The notes beneath the pieces were generated by a model. It had not been told where the DNA came from. It made no database searches and saw only the letters and a program-made list of their open reading frames with translations. 64,000 nt of DNA from Candidatus Zixiibacteriota bacterium. Lineage in GTDB: Bacteria; Zixibacteria; MSB-5A5; GN15; PGXB01. A program made the position numbers and the translations under genes. Shown one piece after another: positions 33,847-41,364 of the stretch (its first letter is position 1; each line of letters starts with the position of its first letter). The stretch lies in the NCBI GenBank assembly GCA_016933955.1, contig JAFGTT010000032.1, positions 186,001 through 250,000 on the forward strand, written 5' to 3'.

Positions 33847-34638
33847 ATGGAGCAAACAATTATTTTAAAAACCATAATTTCTTTTATGGCGGCCGGTATC
33901 TGGATAACCTCGGCGACTCTTCTGGCCGAACGCCTGGGAAGCAAGATCGGCGGACTGCTGACCAATCTGCCGTCCAATATTCTCGTATCGTTCGTCTTCA
34001 TTTCATTGACCCGCGATCGTTATTTCGCCGCCGAGGCCACGCGGGCGGTTCCGATCGGGATGACTGTCGATACCATCTTTCTCTTTATATTCATAGTCTC
34101 CCTTCGCTTCGGAGTAGCCGCGGCAACCGCTCTCTCGCTTGCCGTCTGGGCCGGTCTGGCCTTTCTGGCGGGGCACCTGATGTTGACCGGCTGGATAGAT
34201 AATATTGCCATTTATGTCATCATTGCCATTGCACTTTTCCTGATATGTGAGAACGTCCTGAAAATTCCCTCGGCGGCTCGAACAACTCGAAAATACACTG
34301 CCTTTCAACTGTTAATCCGGGCCGTTTTTGCCGGCGGCGTGGTTGGCGGGACGGTTCTCATATCGGCCTTTGCAAGTGCCTATTGGGTCGGGCTTTTTTC
34401 CACTTTTCCGGCCGTTCTCCTATCGACCATGATTATTCTGAGTATCAATCAGTCGCCGGCCTTTGCCAGGGCCACCGGAAAAATCCTTCTCTTCTCCTCA
34501 TCGAATATCATCATCTTCGGTCTCGGGGTCTTTTTGACCTACCCTGCCATCGGCCTTATCGGCGGAACTGCGCTTTCATTTTTTATGGCATTTTTATGGG
34601 TCTGGATTTTTCAGCCGTTTCTCAAACGGCTCATCTGA
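33847..34638 (+). CDS. Polytopic membrane protein of unknown function
   Basis: 263 residues with about eight hydrophobic segments and short loops, no signal peptide, and a repeated pattern of Gly and Ser at helix faces that suggests two inverted repeats. I cannot name the family with confidence; it recalls small uncharacterised transporter-like proteins. Two TATAAT boxes (33823-33828 and 33830-33835) lie just upstream, the second 11 nt before the ATG, and no ribosome-binding site is visible, so the leader would be very short. Confidence 0.75.
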   Translation: MEQTIILKTIISFMAAGIWITSATLLAERLGSKIGGLLTNLPSNILVSFVFISLTRDRYFAAEATRAVPIGMTVDTIFLFIFIVSLRFGVAAATALSLAVWAGLAFLAGHLMLTGWIDNIAIYVIIAIALFLICENVLKIPSAARTTRKYTAFQLLIRAVFAGGVVGGTVLISAFASAYWVGLFSTFPAVLLSTMIILSINQSPAFARATGKILLFSSSNIIIFGLGVFLTYPAIGLIGGTALSFFMAFLWVWIFQPFLKRLI

Positions 34639-34702
34639 GTACATTTCGGAAACGAAATTACGTAGTGAAATCAATTGAACGGACAATTTCTATCCGGGTT
34701 CA

Positions 34703-35890
34703 TTATTCCACCCGGCAAATCATCCCCTTAAGATATTCCCCTTCCGGAAAAGACAACAGCCGGGGGTGGTCCTCGGCATGATGCATGGTCTGCAGAATCT
34801 GCACCTGCCGATGAGCATCAACCGAGGCCCAGAAGACCGCCATTTTCAGAGAATCGAGTGTAACCGCTCCGGAGCATGAAAAAGTGACCAGTATTCCGCC
34901 CGGCCGGAGAATCTGCATCGCCGTCAGGTTAATATCCTTATAACCGGCCAGGGCTTTTTGTAGATGGCTTTTCGATGAGGCGAATTTCGGCGGATCAAGA
35001 ACGACCAAATCAAACTGCGAACCAGCCTCTCTCAAATCTCTCAAGGTCCGAAAAGCATCTCCAATTCGGTATTCCACCTGTTCGGTATCGAGACCGTTGA
35101 GGATCAGATTTGTTTTGGCCAGGGCCAGCGATTCCTGCGACGAATCTACCAGCATAACCGAATCGGCCCCACCCCGAAGAGCATAAACGGCAAAACCGCC
35201 GCAATAACTGAAACAATCCAGCATCCGGCCCCCTAGGACATATCGTGACGCAATCATGCGGTTATCCCGTTGATCAAGATAAAACCCGGTCTTTTGACCG
35301 TTTTTGATATCAATCCGGAATTTAAGCCCGTTTTCATTGATGTCCAGCAAATCCGGTGGTTCTTCACCGACCAACCGCCCCTTGGCGGCCTTCAATCTTT
35401 CCATCGATCGAATCGATGCATCACTCCGCTCATATATACCGGTCGGTTTTAAAAGACGATTGAGGCTTCCTGCAATAATATCTTTAACCGCTTCAATTCC
35501 GCGCGTCAAAGACTGCATGACAATGAAATCGGCATATTTATCAACAATCAGTCCCGGCAAAAAATCGGCCTCACCAAAAACCAGACGATAAGCATTGGTG
35601 TCTTCATCGTTTTTAAAACGGCTTCTGGATTCAATAGCGGTCGCCAAACGGTGTTCCCACCATGCCTTATCAATTGATATATTATCATTCCATTCCAGAA
35701 GACGGATCTGTATCTGGGAAAAAGGATTATAATATCCGAGGGCGACAAAATCCTCATCGCAACCTATCACCCGCACGATTTCTCCCGGCTCGGGCGACCC
35801 GGAAATTTTATCAATGGCGCCCGAAAATAGCCACGGATGAAACTGGCGGGCGGGCTTCTCCCGCCCCTTTTTTAAAATAATTTCATTCAT
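34703..35890 (-). CDS. rlmI: 23S rRNA (cytosine) methyltransferase, RlmI type
   Basis: 395 residues from the ATG at 35890, which gives almost exactly the length of E. coli RlmI; a longer reading from 35953 adds an unlikely hydrophobic N-terminus. An N-terminal PUA domain (LKKGREKPARQFHPWLFSGAID), an EEHAD-like middle domain and a C-terminal Rossmann methyltransferase with LDCFSYCGGFAVYAL, VDSS and VLDPPKFA are visible. The enzyme makes 5-methylcytosine in 23S rRNA (m5C1962 in E. coli). The catalytic Cys of FSCSGAV is present. No strong ribosome-binding site was seen before the ATG. Confidence 0.9.
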   Translation of the reverse strand: MNEIILKKGREKPARQFHPWLFSGAIDKISGSPEPGEIVRVIGCDEDFVALGYYNPFSQIQIRLLEWNDNISIDKAWWEHRLATAIESRSRFKNDEDTNAYRLVFGEADFLPGLIVDKYADFIVMQSLTRGIEAVKDIIAGSLNRLLKPTGIYERSDASIRSMERLKAAKGRLVGEEPPDLLDINENGLKFRIDIKNGQKTGFYLDQRDNRMIASRYVLGGRMLDCFSYCGGFAVYALRGGADSVMLVDSSQESLALAKTNLILNGLDTEQVEYRIGDAFRTLRDLREAGSQFDLVVLDPPKFASSKSHLQKALAGYKDINLTAMQILRPGGILVTFSCSGAVTLDSLKMAVFWASVDAHRQVQILQTMHHAEDHPRLLSFPEGEYLKGMICRVE

Positions 35891-35968
35891 GGTCGAATAT
35901 TTCCCCGGTATTGCCCATAGGCCAATGATATATTTATAAATTCCCAAAGGCAATCATTCATCCGCCTC

Positions 35969-35997
35969 TTGACATTGAAAATGCCGTTCATTTTAAT
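35969..35997 (+). promoter_or_regulatory. Promoter for the DUF486 gene
   Basis: TTGACA (35969-35974), 17-bp spacer, TTTAAT (35992-35997). Predicted leader about 50 nt. Confidence 0.65.
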
Positions 35998-36052
35998 TCC
36001 TCGCTTGTTTGAGAAAATGAAAACATGAAAATTCAAAATCAGGGAAACCTTT

Positions 36053-36391
36053 ATGGATAAATTCGCGCCGGTTCTGCTTCTGATCGGTTCCAATCTTTTC
36101 ATGACTTACGCCTGGTACGGTCATTTAAAGGATTTCAGCCGCAAACCACTCGCAATGGTTATTATTATCAGCTGGGGCGTTGCCTTCCTTGAATATTGCC
36201 TTCAGGTCCCGGCCAACCGGATCGGATTCCAGTATTATTCGCTGGGACAGCTCAAAGTCACCCAGGAAATTATCACCATGTGTATTTTCGCGCTTTTTTC
36301 GGTCGTTTACATGAAACAACAGCTTCGGCTCGATTTCCTCTGGGCCGGGCTGTGTCTGGTCGGGGCGGCCTATTTCATCTTCCGCCATTAA
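36053..36391 (+). CDS. DMT-type small membrane protein (DUF486)
   Basis: 112 residues with four hydrophobic segments. The pattern LLLIGSNLFMTYAWYGHLK, SWGVAFLEYCLQVPANRIGF and QLKVTQEIITMCIFALFSV is that of DUF486, a short drug/metabolite-transporter-like family thought to work as dimers. Substrate unknown. GGGA seven bases before the ATG supports the start, and a strong promoter lies upstream. Confidence 0.9.
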   Translation: MDKFAPVLLLIGSNLFMTYAWYGHLKDFSRKPLAMVIIISWGVAFLEYCLQVPANRIGFQYYSLGQLKVTQEIITMCIFALFSVVYMKQQLRLDFLWAGLCLVGAAYFIFRH

Positions 36392-36441
36392 CCGGCGCGG
36401 TCTAATGGGAAACTTCGGACATATCTTAATATCACCGGGAC

Positions 36442-36471
36442 TTGCCTCCAAACGATTTGATTCATTATATT
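36442..36471 (+). promoter_or_regulatory. Promoter for the DNA methyltransferase gene
   Basis: TTGCCT (36442-36447), 18-bp spacer, TATATT (36466-36471). The ATG at 36479 follows 7 nt later with no ribosome-binding site, so the mRNA is predicted to be leaderless. Confidence 0.6.
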
Positions 36472-36478
36472 GTCCCGC

Positions 36479-37306
36479 ATGAGCCCCGCTTCTTATAAAA
36501 AACCGAGGTTGTGTAATGAAGACTGCGTAACCGGCATGACCCGGCGTCTGAAAGCCGAATCGATCGATGTCGTGGTTACCTCTCCTCCATACAACATAGG
36601 TATCGAATACGCCACCTACAACGATCGTCTTCCCCGAAACGAATATCTCGCCTGGCTCGATTTATGGGGCACCTCGGTTAAAAGAGTTCTGAAAGACGAT
36701 GGTTCCCTGTTTTTGAATATCGGTTCCAAACCGTCTGACCCGACGGTGCCTTTCGAAGTTCTCGAAATTCTCAGGCGACAATTCAAACTTCAGAATGTTA
36801 TCCACTGGGTCAAATCGATCTTTATCGAATCGGGAAGTTACGGCCATAACCAGCATATCAATGTCGGCCATTACAAGCCGATCAACAGCCCCAGGTTTCT
36901 AAATGATGCTCATGAATATATTTTTCACCTGACCAAATCCGGCCATGTCCGGCTCAATCGTCTCGCTCTCGGAGTTCCCTATAAAGATAGTACCAATATC
37001 AAACGCTGGACATCAGGGCGGAAAAATCTTCGATGCCGCGGCAACTGCTGGTTCATACCTTATCAAACTATCCAGAACCGCGATCAGGATCGTCCGCACC
37101 CGGCCTCGTTTCCGATCGAACTGGCCGAGAATTGTATTAAACTGCATGGCCTCAATAAGGGCATGACCGTTCTCGACCCCTTCATGGGACTGGGTCATAC
37201 CGGTCTGGCCTGCCGCCGACTGGGGATTAATTTCATCGGTTTTGAAATCGATCCGTATTACTATCGGCTGGCTTCGGAGGCTATGGCCCGGAAGAAAGTC
37301 AAATAA
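36479..37306 (+). CDS. Orphan site-specific DNA methyltransferase (TSPPY type)
   Basis: About 275 residues from the ATG at 36479; a TTG at 36470 overlaps the promoter -10 box and is unlikely. The catalytic motif IV is TSPPYNIG (near 35-42) and motif I DPFMGLGHTG (near 233-242) comes after it, the beta-class order. SPPY in place of DPPY is typical of N4-cytosine methyltransferases, though some N6-adenine enzymes share it. A CRGNCW segment lies near 185. No restriction endonuclease gene is adjacent, so it is probably an orphan that marks the chromosome for regulation, mismatch repair or cell-cycle use, or a phage-like remnant. The recognition site is unknown. Confidence 0.9.
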   Translation: MSPASYKKPRLCNEDCVTGMTRRLKAESIDVVVTSPPYNIGIEYATYNDRLPRNEYLAWLDLWGTSVKRVLKDDGSLFLNIGSKPSDPTVPFEVLEILRRQFKLQNVIHWVKSIFIESGSYGHNQHINVGHYKPINSPRFLNDAHEYIFHLTKSGHVRLNRLALGVPYKDSTNIKRWTSGRKNLRCRGNCWFIPYQTIQNRDQDRPHPASFPIELAENCIKLHGLNKGMTVLDPFMGLGHTGLACRRLGINFIGFEIDPYYYRLASEAMARKKVK

Positions 37307-37309
37307 TAC

Positions 37310-37337
37310 TTGACAAAAATCGCGATTTACTTAATTT
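37310..37337 (+). promoter_or_regulatory. Weak promoter for the methyltransferase at 37347
   Basis: TTGACA (37310-37315), 16-bp spacer, TAATTT (37332-37337), 9 nt before the ATG. The -10 is poor (3 of 6), so this is tentative. Confidence 0.35.
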
Positions 37338-37346
37338 GGATTCCCT

Positions 37347-37946
37347 ATGGATAAAGATCGCCGGAAATATTTCGAGTCCTGCGCTGAGGAATGGGACAAG
37401 GAATTCACGGCTGAAGACCTTGAAATCCTGTCCTTTTTAATTGATTCCTTCAATATCAAAGAAGGTTCCCGGATTGCCGACCTCGGATGCGGCACCGGAA
37501 TCATGTTTGACATGTTGCGCCGCAAAACCGGGGACAATGGTATAGTGGTTGGAATCGATTTCGCCCGAAGCATGATCGACCTGGCCCGAAGAAATTTCCC
37601 CTTCCGAAATGTTTTCGAGGTGGATGGTGATGTCGAACACCTGCCGTTACGCCGGGGATTTTTTGACCATGCCATCACTTTTGCCGCCTTTGCCCATTTC
37701 GTCAATCACCAGATTGTCATGGAGGAGGTTTCGCGAATTTTGAAACCCGGCGGGACTTTTCATATAATTCATCTGATGGGCAGTCGGGAACTGGAAGAAT
37801 ACCATATAAAAACCGGCGGGCCGGTCGCCCATGACCACCTTCCCTCGCACGAAGACATGATGGCGCTCTTTCAACATGGCCATTTCATAAATATCAAAAT
37901 CGCCGATCAACCCGGTATCTTCCTGGCCTCCGGCGTTAAAGGATAA
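37347..37946 (+). CDS. Class I SAM-dependent methyltransferase (UbiE-like)
   Basis: 199 residues with the core ADLGCGTGIMFDMLRRK (motif I), GIDFARSM (motif II), FDHAITFAAFAHFVN and LKPGGTFHIIHLMG. This is the Methyltransf_11 pattern seen in UbiE-like and small-molecule enzymes. The substrate is unknown. It lies 40 bp after the DNA methyltransferase and 8 bp before a membrane-protein gene. The last residues (GIFLASGVKG) end in the purine-rich sequence that could serve the next gene's start. Confidence 0.85.
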   Translation: MDKDRRKYFESCAEEWDKEFTAEDLEILSFLIDSFNIKEGSRIADLGCGTGIMFDMLRRKTGDNGIVVGIDFARSMIDLARRNFPFRNVFEVDGDVEHLPLRRGFFDHAITFAAFAHFVNHQIVMEEVSRILKPGGTFHIIHLMGSRELEEYHIKTGGPVAHDHLPSHEDMMALFQHGHFINIKIADQPGIFLASGVKG

Positions 37947-37954
37947 TCCCCGCT

Positions 37955-38461
37955 TTGGGCCCTAATCGCATTGCCCATACCGCCCTCTATCTTGCATTGG
38001 CAATAGCCCTCCCGATGGCTTTCCATTGGACCGGCCTGGGTGGCAGGCTCTTCCTTCCCATGCATATTCCCGTTCTTATCTGCGGTTTCGTTGTCGGTCC
38101 TCTGGCCGGATTGCTGGTTGGCCTGATTGCACCCTTTATGTCGCACCTGCTCACTTCCATGCCCCCGGCTTATGCCGTCCCGCTCATGACTATGGAACTC
38201 GCTATTTACGGACTGGTCGCCGGACTGACTTTTAAAAAACTGAAAATGAATATTATTCCCGCCCTGTTGATTGCCATGATTGTCGGCCGTCTGGCCTTTG
38301 CCCTGGGCCTGTTTTTACTGGGTCAATTTATCGAACTGCCCTATGGACCCGCAGAATTTCTGGTGGGCGGTATTTTGCTGGCCAGCTGGCCCGGAATAAT
38401 CATTCAATTCATTCTCATCCCGCCCCTTGTCTATGCCATCAGACAATCCTCGCGTCAATAG
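37955..38461 (+). CDS. ECF transporter S component-like membrane protein
   Basis: 168 residues from a TTG, with AAGGA eleven bases upstream inside the end of the previous gene. Six hydrophobic segments and the patterns MHIPVLICGFVVGPLAGLLVGLIAP and PLMTMELAIYGLVAG match substrate-binding S components of energy-coupling-factor vitamin transporters. The ECF ATPases and T component are absent from the window, so the module must be supplied elsewhere. The vitamin is unknown. Possible coupling to the methyltransferase upstream is only by position. Confidence 0.7.
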   Translation: MGPNRIAHTALYLALAIALPMAFHWTGLGGRLFLPMHIPVLICGFVVGPLAGLLVGLIAPFMSHLLTSMPPAYAVPLMTMELAIYGLVAGLTFKKLKMNIIPALLIAMIVGRLAFALGLFLLGQFIELPYGPAEFLVGGILLASWPGIIIQFILIPPLVYAIRQSSRQ

Positions 38462-38579
38462 AAAACATTGTTCATAAAAAATTCCCGGACCCGCCCTCAA
38501 CATTTATACGGGCACATATAACCGGATGAATATCAATTGCTTGTAATGGCATTCGAGATTACTTTTTACGGTTTTGAAA

Positions 38580-38608
38580 TTGCTAATTTATCAAAAATTT
38601 CGTATAAT
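38580..38608 (+). promoter_or_regulatory. Sigma-70-type promoter for gyrA
   Basis: TTGCTA (38580-38585), 17-bp spacer, consensus TATAAT (38603-38608). Predicted leader about 42 nt. Confidence 0.7.
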
Positions 38609-38656
38609 ATGGTCTTGAAAAAGAATGTTGTAAAAAAGGTTAAAAGGAAATAGAAA

Positions 38657-41083
38657 ATGCCTCTGGAACGTGAAAAAATAGTCCCGATTTTCCTCGAGGA
38701 GGAAATGAAAAATTCCTACCTCGATTATTCCATGTCTGTGATTACCAACCGGGCCCTTCCCGATGTTCGCGATGGTCTGAAACCATCCAATCGACGAATT
38801 CTGGTGGCCATGAACGATCTCAATCTCTCGCCCGGACGGCCGCATCGTAAATGCGCTAAAATCGCCGGCGATACTTCGGGAAATTATCATCCCCACGGCG
38901 AGCAGGTGGTTTATCCCACCCTGGTTCGCATGGCCCAGGATTTCAACATGCGCTACCCGCTGGTGGATGGTCAGGGCAATTTCGGTTCCATTGACGGCGA
39001 TGGCGCGGCGGCCATGCGCTACACCGAGGCGCGCCTGACCCCGATTGCCATGGAAATGCTGGCCGACATGGAAAAAGATACCGTGGCCATGATGCCCAAC
39101 TATGATGAAACCCGCCATGAACCGAAAGTGCTTCCGGGCAAATTCCCCAACCTGATCTGTAATGGTACCTCAGGTATCGCCGTCGGTATGGCTTCCAACA
39201 TCCCGCCGCACAATCTTGGCGAGGCTGTCGATGCCATTACGGCCCTGATCGATAATGATGAATTGACCAATGACGAACTGATGCAATATATTCCTGGCCC
39301 GGATTTCCCGACCGGCGGTATTATCAACGGCCGCGATGGTATTCGCGAAGCCTACCGGACCGGCAAAGGACGTCTACTGGTACGCGCCAAGGCCGTTACC
39401 GAAAAACAGAAAAACGGCAAAGAATGCATTGTCGTAACAGAAATTCCTTTCCAGGTCAATAAATCCAATCTTCTGGAAAAAATTGCCGACCTGGTGCGCG
39501 ACAAGAAAATCGACGGGATCTCCGACCTGCGTGATGAATCCGACCGCGACGGCATGAGAATCGTTATTGAGTTGAAACGTGATGCCCAAGCGGAGATTGT
39601 CCTCAATCAGCTTTTCAAAAACACCCAGATGCAATCGACTTTCGCCATCAACCTGCTGACTCTGGTCGGGGGTGTTCCCCAAGTATTAACCCTGAGACAG
39701 CTTCTCAGCGAATTTATCAAACACCGCCATGAGGTGGTCGTCCGGCGGACTCAGTTCGATCTTAATAAGGCCGAGGCGAGAGCTCATATTCTCGAAGGTT
39801 ATAAAATCGCCCTTGATAATATCGATGCCATTATCGAATTGATCAAGAAATCGGCCGACACTCCTGCGGCCCGCGAAGGCTTGATGAAGAAATTCAAGCT
39901 GTCCGAAATACAGGCCAACGCCATCCTGGAAATGCGTCTGGCCCGGCTGACTGGGCTCGAACGAAAGAAAATCGAGGATGAATATATCGCCACTATCAAG
40001 CTGATCGCGGAACTCAAAGGCATTCTGGAATCCAAACCGCGCCGGATGGCTATCATCAAGAACGAACTGACCGAACTCAAGAAAAAATACGATGATCACC
40101 GGCGAACCGAAATCCAGGGCGCGGCCGAGGATTTCAAGCTGGAAGACCTTATCGCCGAGGAAGATATGGTTATCACCATATCCCATTCCGGCTATGTCAA
40201 GCGGTTGTCGATCACCATGTACCGCCGCCAGAATCGCGGCGGGCGGGGAGTTATCGGCATTGAAACCAAAGAGGAAGATTTCGCCGAGCACCTCTTTATC
40301 GCCTCGACCCACGATTATATCCTGTTCTTCTCCAACAAGGGCCGGTGCTACTGGGTGAAAGTGCATGAAATTCCCACCGGCGGACGGCTGGCCAAAGGCA
40401 AACCGATTGTCAATATGGTCGATCTCAGTAAGGGTGAAACTATTACGGCCTTCTGCAAGGTCCGCGATTTCGATCCCGGCCATTATATTGTCATGGCCAC
40501 CCGCAACGGCATCATCAAGAAAACGCCGCTGGATAATTTCTCCAATCCGCGCAAAGCCGGGGTCAACGCCGCCAATATTCCTGTTGATGATGAGTTGATC
40601 GAGGCCATGGTGACCGATGGCAGTTTCGATATTGTTCTGGCCACCCGGAAAGGTCAGGCCATCAGGTTCCACGAGGAAAAAATCCGGCCCATGGGCCGGA
40701 CGGCTTACGGTGTCAAAGGGATTAATCTCGCAACCGGCGATTACACCATCGGCATGGTTGTCGTCAAACGCGAAAGCACCCTCCTCTCGGTTACCGAAAA
40801 CGGTTACGGCAAACGGACCGATATCAATGATTATCGCGTCACCAATCGGGGCGGCAAAGGAGTGATTAATATCAAAACCTCCGACCGCAACGGCGAAGTG
40901 GTGACCATAAAAGAGGTTCTCGATGATGATGAGTTGATTCTGATTACCAAACGCGGGATCACCAACCGGCAGCGGGTTAAATCCATTAATGTCATCAGCC
41001 GTAACACCCAGGGCGTCAGACTCATCACCCTGGATAAAGGCGACAAGGTCATCGATGTCGCCCGAGTGGTTCAGGAAGAATAA
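38657..41083 (+). CDS. gyrA: DNA gyrase subunit A
   Basis: 808 residues. The breakage-reunion domain carries catalytic Tyr122 ([10 protein letters not shown]) at the E. coli numbering. The quinolone-determining region reads [12 protein letters not shown], so Ser83 is Gln and Asp87 is Pro. The C-terminal wrapping domain contains a GyrA-box-like QNRGGRG (near residue 525) with Asn in place of the second Arg, and a later TNRGGKG, which favours gyrase over topoisomerase IV. It introduces negative supercoils with GyrB, which is not in this window. AAGGA eight bases before the ATG supports the start. It has its own promoter and terminator. Confidence 0.95.
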   Translation: MPLEREKIVPIFLEEEMKNSYLDYSMSVITNRALPDVRDGLKPSNRRILVAMNDLNLSPGRPHRKCAKIAGDTSGNYHPHGEQVVYPTLVRMAQDFNMRYPLVDGQGNFGSIDGDGAAAMRYTEARLTPIAMEMLADMEKDTVAMMPNYDETRHEPKVLPGKFPNLICNGTSGIAVGMASNIPPHNLGEAVDAITALIDNDELTNDELMQYIPGPDFPTGGIINGRDGIREAYRTGKGRLLVRAKAVTEKQKNGKECIVVTEIPFQVNKSNLLEKIADLVRDKKIDGISDLRDESDRDGMRIVIELKRDAQAEIVLNQLFKNTQMQSTFAINLLTLVGGVPQVLTLRQLLSEFIKHRHEVVVRRTQFDLNKAEARAHILEGYKIALDNIDAIIELIKKSADTPAAREGLMKKFKLSEIQANAILEMRLARLTGLERKKIEDEYIATIKLIAELKGILESKPRRMAIIKNELTELKKKYDDHRRTEIQGAAEDFKLEDLIAEEDMVITISHSGYVKRLSITMYRRQNRGGRGVIGIETKEEDFAEHLFIASTHDYILFFSNKGRCYWVKVHEIPTGGRLAKGKPIVNMVDLSKGETITAFCKVRDFDPGHYIVMATRNGIIKKTPLDNFSNPRKAGVNAANIPVDDELIEAMVTDGSFDIVLATRKGQAIRFHEEKIRPMGRTAYGVKGINLATGDYTIGMVVVKRESTLLSVTENGYGKRTDINDYRVTNRGGKGVINIKTSDRNGEVVTIKEVLDDDELILITKRGITNRQRVKSINVISRNTQGVRLITLDKGDKVIDVARVVQEE

Positions 41084-41103
41084 TCCGATATCAAAATCGT
41101 TTT

Positions 41104-41135
41104 AGGGCAGGATTATTATGGTCCTGCCCTTTTTT
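41104..41135 (+). terminator. Intrinsic terminator after gyrA
   Basis: AGGGCAGGA and TCCTGCCCT pair exactly over 9 nt and run into TTTTT. Confidence 0.93.
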
Positions 41136-41229
41136 ATAGCCACGATTTATAGCCTGCACTAATACGTATCCCTCTGACTGTTTTACGCTTATGTTATATG
41201 AACGTATTCCTGCCGAATTTCCGGCCCGG

Positions 41230-41244
41230 TGACAGGATTTGTCA
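41230..41244 (+). promoter_or_regulatory. Putative operator 1 upstream of uvrA
   Basis: TGACAGGATTTGTCA, an inverted repeat with half sites TGACA and TGTCA and a 5-nt centre. It lies just upstream of a promoter-like element. A near-identical copy lies at 41307. Confidence 0.6.
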
Positions 41245-41253
41245 TTAATGTGA

Positions 41254-41281
41254 TTTTCAAATAAGTAAAAAAATCTATATA
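41254..41281 (+). promoter_or_regulatory. Candidate promoter for uvrA
   Basis: TTTTCA (41254-41259), 16-bp spacer, TATATA (41276-41281). It lies between the two operator-like repeats. Predicted leader about 75 nt. A TATATT at 41322-41327 is an alternative -10 without a good -35. Confidence 0.4.
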
Positions 41282-41306
41282 GATAATCTGAAAATCAGTC
41301 CCCGAC

Positions 41307-41321
41307 TGACAGGAATTGTCG
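41307..41321 (+). promoter_or_regulatory. Putative operator 2 upstream of uvrA
   Basis: TGACAGGAATTGTCG, 13 of 15 bases identical to operator 1, 77 bp downstream of it, with half sites TGACA and TGTCG. It overlaps the end of a small hairpin TCAGTC-CCC-GACTGA (41295-41309). Together the two copies bracket the candidate promoter, an arrangement typical of repressor looping. Confidence 0.6.
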
Positions 41322-41364
41322 TATATTACAGGTTACACTTTTTTTGAAAGCAATTTGAAAGCAA

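Noticed and set aside
39686-40672. 328-codon open frame on the minus strand inside gyrA
   Set aside because: It is an antisense shadow of a well-supported gyrA; its predicted protein has no recognisable motif and mirrors gyrA codon bias.
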